Shown: one piece after another, positions 60,101-64,000 of the stretch | Layout of the letters: each line of letters starts with the position of its first letter | How positions within the stretch are numbered: the stretch's first letter is position 1 | Assembly (NCBI GenBank): GCA_026120035.1 | Contig: JALRME010000044.1 | Coordinates: forward strand, 174,689-238,688 | Source: Coleophoma eucalyptorum | Lineage: Eukaryota; Ascomycota; Leotiomycetes; Helotiales; Dermateaceae | Length of the DNA stretch: 64,000 nucleotides | Reading direction: 5' to 3' | The notes under the pieces: model-generated | What the model was told of the DNA's origin: nothing | Databases searched by the model: none | The model's input: only the letters and a program-made list of their open reading frames with translations | Position numbers and translations under genes: made by a program

Positions 60101-60509
60101 TTTCATTACTATGCGCTACAGATTCATTATATCCCAAACTCAGCATGAGGGCGGGCTTTCTTGATGAGAGGCAAATTTGCTGATTCTCAATAAAGTCATA
60201 GGCTGTGGAATTTGTACCAATGCTCCCTGAACGGCATGACGAAAGTGGAACTTTAGCTAAGTTCGGTCAGATGGTTCTTCCAAAGAAAACTTGATATTAA
60301 ACTTCAAGGCCCGGCCCACTGGGTTCACACGGAATAGCTACGTCTGGGGAATCATACCACCCCCAGTTTTTAAAAGAATAGGTCAGTTATTTGTACAGTC
60401 AGCAGGTCAATGGGCCAAATTCACTAGTCTCATTGAAAAAAATCATCCTTTAGTGGTATCTGTCAGCTCCCACTAATAGCCGCAAGATTTAATTTACACT
60501 CTCCACCAT
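54142..60509. other. 6.4-kb gene-free region upstream of the zinc-finger gene
   Basis: No frame here looks like a gene. The part next to the zinc-finger gene is low-complexity (purine/pyrimidine-rich, and GC-rich CGCGCGGGCGCGCG near 54,580). A TTTTA-type repeat sits at 55,972-56,030. Such long, empty 5' regions are common upstream of fungal regulators. The region could also hold decayed or noncoding genes that I cannot see. Confidence 0.5.
55972..56030. repeat. TTTTA/TTTTAT simple repeat
   Basis: Imperfect tandem TTTTA units on the plus strand, interrupted once by CATCTCA, followed by a T/C-rich tract. Confidence 0.8.
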
Positions 60510-61503
60510 CTATGAATCAGCCTTGCCCGTGGAACCCATAACATCCATTTGATACTCGATCAGCTCCTGGATCAGACCCGTGCCCGTCTCTAATAGCTCC
60601 GTCAAAGGCACCTTGCCCGTGTTCTCTGCGACATACTTGCTATACTTGTACAGAACCAGCTCATTGACATTGCACCGCGTCATGCCACCTTTAATACAAC
60701 CTTGCATAATCTTATCGGGGAAGGTATTTGTTCCGTGCAAGACCAGCGTGGCCTTTCCCTTCGTGGCTTCTCGGATCCTATCGAGTCTGGCATGAAGTGT
60801 AAGCAGATATCACACGTCAGCAGCAAAGTCTCCGAGCGCCTACCTTGGGAAATCAAGCTTAATGTTCTCAATCCCACCATAGTTACCATGCACATTTCCA
60901 AAGGCGGGAGCCAGGAAGTCAATGCCCGTGTCAACAAACTCCAATGCCTCGCTCTCCGTAGTCAGCAGCCCCTCCAGATCACCCGTATCTTGAACTCCAT
61001 CCTCACCGCCGTTGATCCGGCCCGGCTCGGCCTCGGTCGCGATGCCCTTCGCGTGTAGATACGCAGTGAGCCGCTTCGTCTTCTCCAGGTTCTCGGCCTT
61101 CTCGTAGTGCGACATGTCTACCATGATGCTGTCGAAGGGGTACTCGGCGGCGGTCAGGATGGCCTCTTCGCTTTGCGCATGGTCCAGGTGTAGGGTGATG
61201 GGGACAGTGGCCTCAGCGCATGCCTTCGCTGCTAGGTGTACCAGCAGTGGTGAGTAGGTCAGTGACCATGGGAAGAGGAGGATCTGGAGTGGTGAGCGCT
61301 TCTTCTCGGCGGCTCGAACACATGCGACTATCGTCTCCATGTTATACTGTTTGGAGGAATTGTTAGTTCATATTTCTTCCTTTCTACTTGGATCATGCTG
61401 GGTTGGGTATACGGACTGATACGACTCCAACAACTCCATATCCTTCCTTCTCTGCCTTCTTCAACATGGCAATTGCCTTGTTGCCTGCCATAGGGTCCGC
61501 CAT
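60510..61503 (-). CDS. Class II ketose-bisphosphate aldolase
   Basis: Three exons: 61503-61417, 61346-60844 and 60786-60510, giving 288 residues, the normal length for GatY/KbaY/Fba-type class II aldolases. They split a ketose (bis)phosphate into two smaller units using zinc. Metal-ligand motifs are ITLHLDHAQS, PAFGNVHGNYGG and LVLHGTNT, and the segment FDSIMVDMSHY is typical. Intron 1 joins VVS to YNMETIVACV at a phase-0 site with the donor GTCCGT; the start MADPMAGNKAIAML is the first ATG. The gene is followed on the same strand by a DenD-like dehydrogenase, 453 bases upstream of its start. A substrate other than fructose bisphosphate (for example a tagatose- or tetrose-type phosphate) is plausible. 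Confidence 0.87.
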
Positions 61504-61956
61504 TCTGACACTGTCTTGAGACTGCTAATGTGGTATATTGCCTGTAGGTCTTGCAGATATAGGAGAAAACAATCAAAGCCAATTGAAAAGTCCACAGCAG
61601 ATGGTCAGCTCTCGTGCGCTAGGCATCTTTAAAAGAGCAGGAGACTGGTCATCTCTGCCCACGTCCATTGGCGCTCATGATTCCATGATTGCTGGTCTGC
61701 AGTTGCGTGATGCTCGGTCTTCTCTCCGCTGTCCTCAACCCCTCCTCCTAGCTTGCCGTTTTTTGCGGGGAAGAAGATTACCGAGCGGCCCAGATTTTAA
61801 CCGGCGGTATTTCCGAAATGGGGGGAGAGGGGGGGGGATATGCAGTCATGATATTTCAGCAGGAAATCTCACAGTTATCAGGAGTCAATCATACTGCAAT
61901 TGAGTAAAAGTTTATAGTGAAGTATATATAAATTCTAATAGAAAATAACCTGTAGA
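61504..61956. other. Spacer between dehydrogenase and aldolase genes
   Basis: Promoter of the aldolase and 3' end of the dehydrogenase. It holds a G-rich run near 61,820-61,836; no gene is seen. Confidence 0.6.
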
Positions 61957-62940
61957 TTATTCCTTCTGGCTCTGAATATAATCCTTCACTGCCTCCTCAA
62001 ATCCCCCATCTGGTTTGAATCCCAAACTAAATGCCAAAGAGTTATCAAATTCGGTGCCCCAACTTCTCAAAATCCTCTCCATATCGCTGTCCGTCTCCTC
62101 CCTCAAGAACTTCAACTTATCCTCTCCAGCTACTTTAGCAAGCGCATCCATCATCTCTTGCACAGTGACTCCAATACCAGGCATATTAACTGTCCGCACG
62201 TGGCTCGGCATCGCAGTTGTGGAGAGAGTAAGAGCATAAACTAAGTTCTCCGCCAGTGTCTTGGGCGAGCAGAGCCATGATCTAAAGGATCGGTCGTGCA
62301 AAGGAATCACGCATTCCACGCCAGCAAGAGGCTCACGGATCATGCCACTGAGGAAAGAGCTCGCGGCCGCCGTTGGCTTGCCCGGCCGCACTGAAATGGT
62401 AGGGAAGCGCAGACTGAAACCGTCGATGAAGCCACGGCGAGTATAATCATTGATGAGAGCCTCACAGATCAGTTTTTGAGCGCCGTAACTCCCTTCTGGT
62501 GTTGGGATTACTTTCTCGTCGATGACGGCTGGAAGCGGCTGGCCGTAGACTGCTTGCGAGGAAGCATAGATGATGCGGACTGGCTTTGCTCCTTCTGTGC
62601 GGCCTTGCAACTTGCGAAGATACTCCAAGAAGGAATAGGTGCTTTCCATGTTGACCTTCATCCCCAATTCAAAATTCGCTTCCGCGCCAGAGGACATGAT
62701 GCCGTGGAAGAGATAGATGGCATCAAGCGGTAGGCAGGAGTCGATGAGCGAGGCTAGTGATTCCGCATTGCACAGATCTGCTTTGATGCCCTTGCCGTTC
62801 TGTGGATGAGCAGCTTTGGTTGGGATGCTTGGAGAGACGATGTCTGTGAGTATTATTTCATATTTGGGATCACTGAGTAGCCTTGTGGCCATCAGTTGGC
62901 CAATGAATCCTGCGCCGCCAGTGATGAGAACTCGAGGCAT
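61957..62940 (-). CDS. DenD-like NAD-dependent extended SDR dehydrogenase
   Basis: Intronless frame, 327 residues from ATG at 62940. Rossmann motif TGGAGFIG (residues 7-14) binds NAD. The catalytic Ser127 and the Tyr152-x3-Lys156 pair (SYGAQK) are present, within YASSQAVYGQPLP and SLRFPTISVRPGKPTAAASSF. This last combination is what I remember of D-erythronate dehydrogenase (DenD) and uronate-type dehydrogenases, which oxidise a sugar acid in bacterial and fungal catabolism. It sits next to the class II aldolase, in the same orientation. The reaction is inferred from that resemblance; other extended SDRs cannot be excluded. Confidence 0.8.
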   Translation of the reverse strand: MPRVLITGGAGFIGQLMATRLLSDPKYEIILTDIVSPSIPTKAAHPQNGKGIKADLCNAESLASLIDSCLPLDAIYLFHGIMSSGAEANFELGMKVNMESTYSFLEYLRKLQGRTEGAKPVRIIYASSQAVYGQPLPAVIDEKVIPTPEGSYGAQKLICEALINDYTRRGFIDGFSLRFPTISVRPGKPTAAASSFLSGMIREPLAGVECVIPLHDRSFRSWLCSPKTLAENLVYALTLSTTAMPSHVRTVNMPGIGVTVQEMMDALAKVAGEDKLKFLREETDSDMERILRSWGTEFDNSLAFSLGFKPDGGFEEAVKDYIQSQKE

Positions 62941-63925
62941 TTTGGGCAATATTCTGAAATTTTCAAACTATGATTGGCAATTCTAGAGACTTTGAAGAGT
63001 ATTTAAGGAATATGACGTCCATATTTGGCGGGATTTTGTGGTCTCCAGGTGCATTACAAACGGAGAACTTCCCCACTACTCGGTTCAAGACATGACCGAG
63101 ACGCGGGGATCTTCGGGGAAATGTGGCGTGTGCTTCAACCAACATCACTTAATTCAACAAACAACAATAGTAAGACTTATTCATTGAGATGTTGAAAATG
63201 ACACTTGCTTTGTACTCATTAGAATTCGATGGTCTCCTGCAAGTGAGCTACAGAAATTGCATTCGTCCTCTTTGAGGATTTTACCATGAACTCTTGGACA
63301 GGATCAACTAAATGCTTTCTCGATTAACGGTTGGCAGTTGTGGTGGAAGTCCTAGGCATGCTCTTTTGAGCCTTGATTTATGTAGCCAAGGAAATTAAAT
63401 AGTCGCAAAATGGCTAGCTATTAGTCTGAAAATTCCCTGGGCATTTCGTTTCAGTAGTCACAGAAGGCCTGAGTTATAAGTAATTTAATACTAGCTTCTT
63501 CGGTATATTCTTTCGTGAACTTTCACATCCCCCCCTCAAAAGTATATGCAGCTTTTACAGTTATTTAATAATTATTGATCGTTTCAGATGGTAAATACAA
63601 CATTCCCTCTCTATAACATAGTATGTTCTGATACCACCCAAGATTTAGTATAACGCCAACTGTATATAGACTCAATCGCTGGAGCGGAAAAGGAAACCAC
63701 CGCAAAAGAACTTCTCAGTCAGCATTACACATTAGATCTCGCATCGATTGTTCAATGCCAGGTCACTGCTCAAATCTGAACCTGCATCTAGTCCCTGACG
63801 TATAAACGTTCATCCTGCACACAAAGGAACCCCCCCCCCCACTTACCTCCCCTAGTCCTCCTTCCCACAACGCTCAAAGCCGCATCATCACATAGTATCA
63901 CACCAAACACAAAAGTCCCCCACAT

Positions 63926-63926
<1 letters not shown>
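62941..63926. other. Upstream region near contig end
   Basis: Promoter of the dehydrogenase, then A/T-rich DNA with a C run near 63,830. No gene is seen. Confidence 0.55.

Positions 63927-64000
<74 letters not shown>
63927..64000. repeat. Terminal G homopolymer (74 bases, one C)
   Basis: The last 74 bases are G except for a C at 63,962. Its position at the very end suggests a sequencing or assembly artefact, such as a poly-G read tail, rather than genomic DNA. Confidence 0.8.

Overview
The window is nuclear DNA from a filamentous ascomycete (Pezizomycotina). Genes are spaced one per 2-4 kb and carry short introns, mostly about 50 nt, with GTATGT/GTAAGT-like donors and CTRAC-like branch points. 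Family content is typical of moulds: a velvet-domain regulator, two UstYa (DUF3328) proteins, a Pth11-like membrane protein, a hybrid histidine kinase and a fungal nudE. I cannot place it further with confidence; a leotiomycete-like fungus is only a guess.

Layout. 1.1-5.7 kb: nudE and a choline/GABA-type permease. 7.5-8.5 kb: an isochorismatase-fold amidohydrolase divergent from the permease. 8.9-13.4 kb: two tandem UstYa-family oxidase genes and a Ser/Thr-rich cysteine-domain protein. 14.3-17.8 kb: a PAS-containing hybrid histidine kinase. 17.8-23.7 kb: a gene-poor stretch with low-complexity DNA and a small telomere-like block. 23.7-26.0 kb: NAD-type malic enzyme. 27.3-31.0 kb: a 1188-residue protein combining a HeLo-like N-terminus, a pseudokinase and a trypsin-like protease. 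31.6-33.8 kb: arginyl-tRNA synthetase. 34.3-34.9 kb: a minimal velvet protein. 38.8-40.7 kb: Pth11-like protein. 41-43.5 kb: AT-rich DNA with a degenerate tandem repeat of about 140 bp. 43.5-46.4 kb: an HD-domain (cyanamide hydratase-like) protein and an aldo/keto reductase. 47.1-50.0 kb: a short-repeat hypothetical protein and a single-pass Ala/Gln/Ser-rich membrane protein. 52.0-54.1 kb: a small conserved-looking ORF and a C2H2 zinc-finger factor with a very long upstream region. 60.5-62.9 kb: a class II aldolase and a DenD-like dehydrogenase, probably a sugar-acid catabolic pair. The window ends in a G homopolymer that looks like a sequencing or assembly artefact.

How genes may work together. 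nudE (dynein regulation), arginyl-tRNA synthetase and malic enzyme are housekeeping. Permease plus amidohydrolase looks like nitrogen scavenging. Aldolase plus dehydrogenase looks like carbon scavenging. Histidine kinase, velvet protein, Pth11-like protein and zinc-finger factor are sensing or regulatory. The HeLo/pseudokinase/protease protein has the architecture expected of a fungal self/non-self or cell-death sensor and is the most interesting object here. Exon boundaries were derived by hand from reading frame, splice-site motifs and remembered family patterns; no alignment or search was run.
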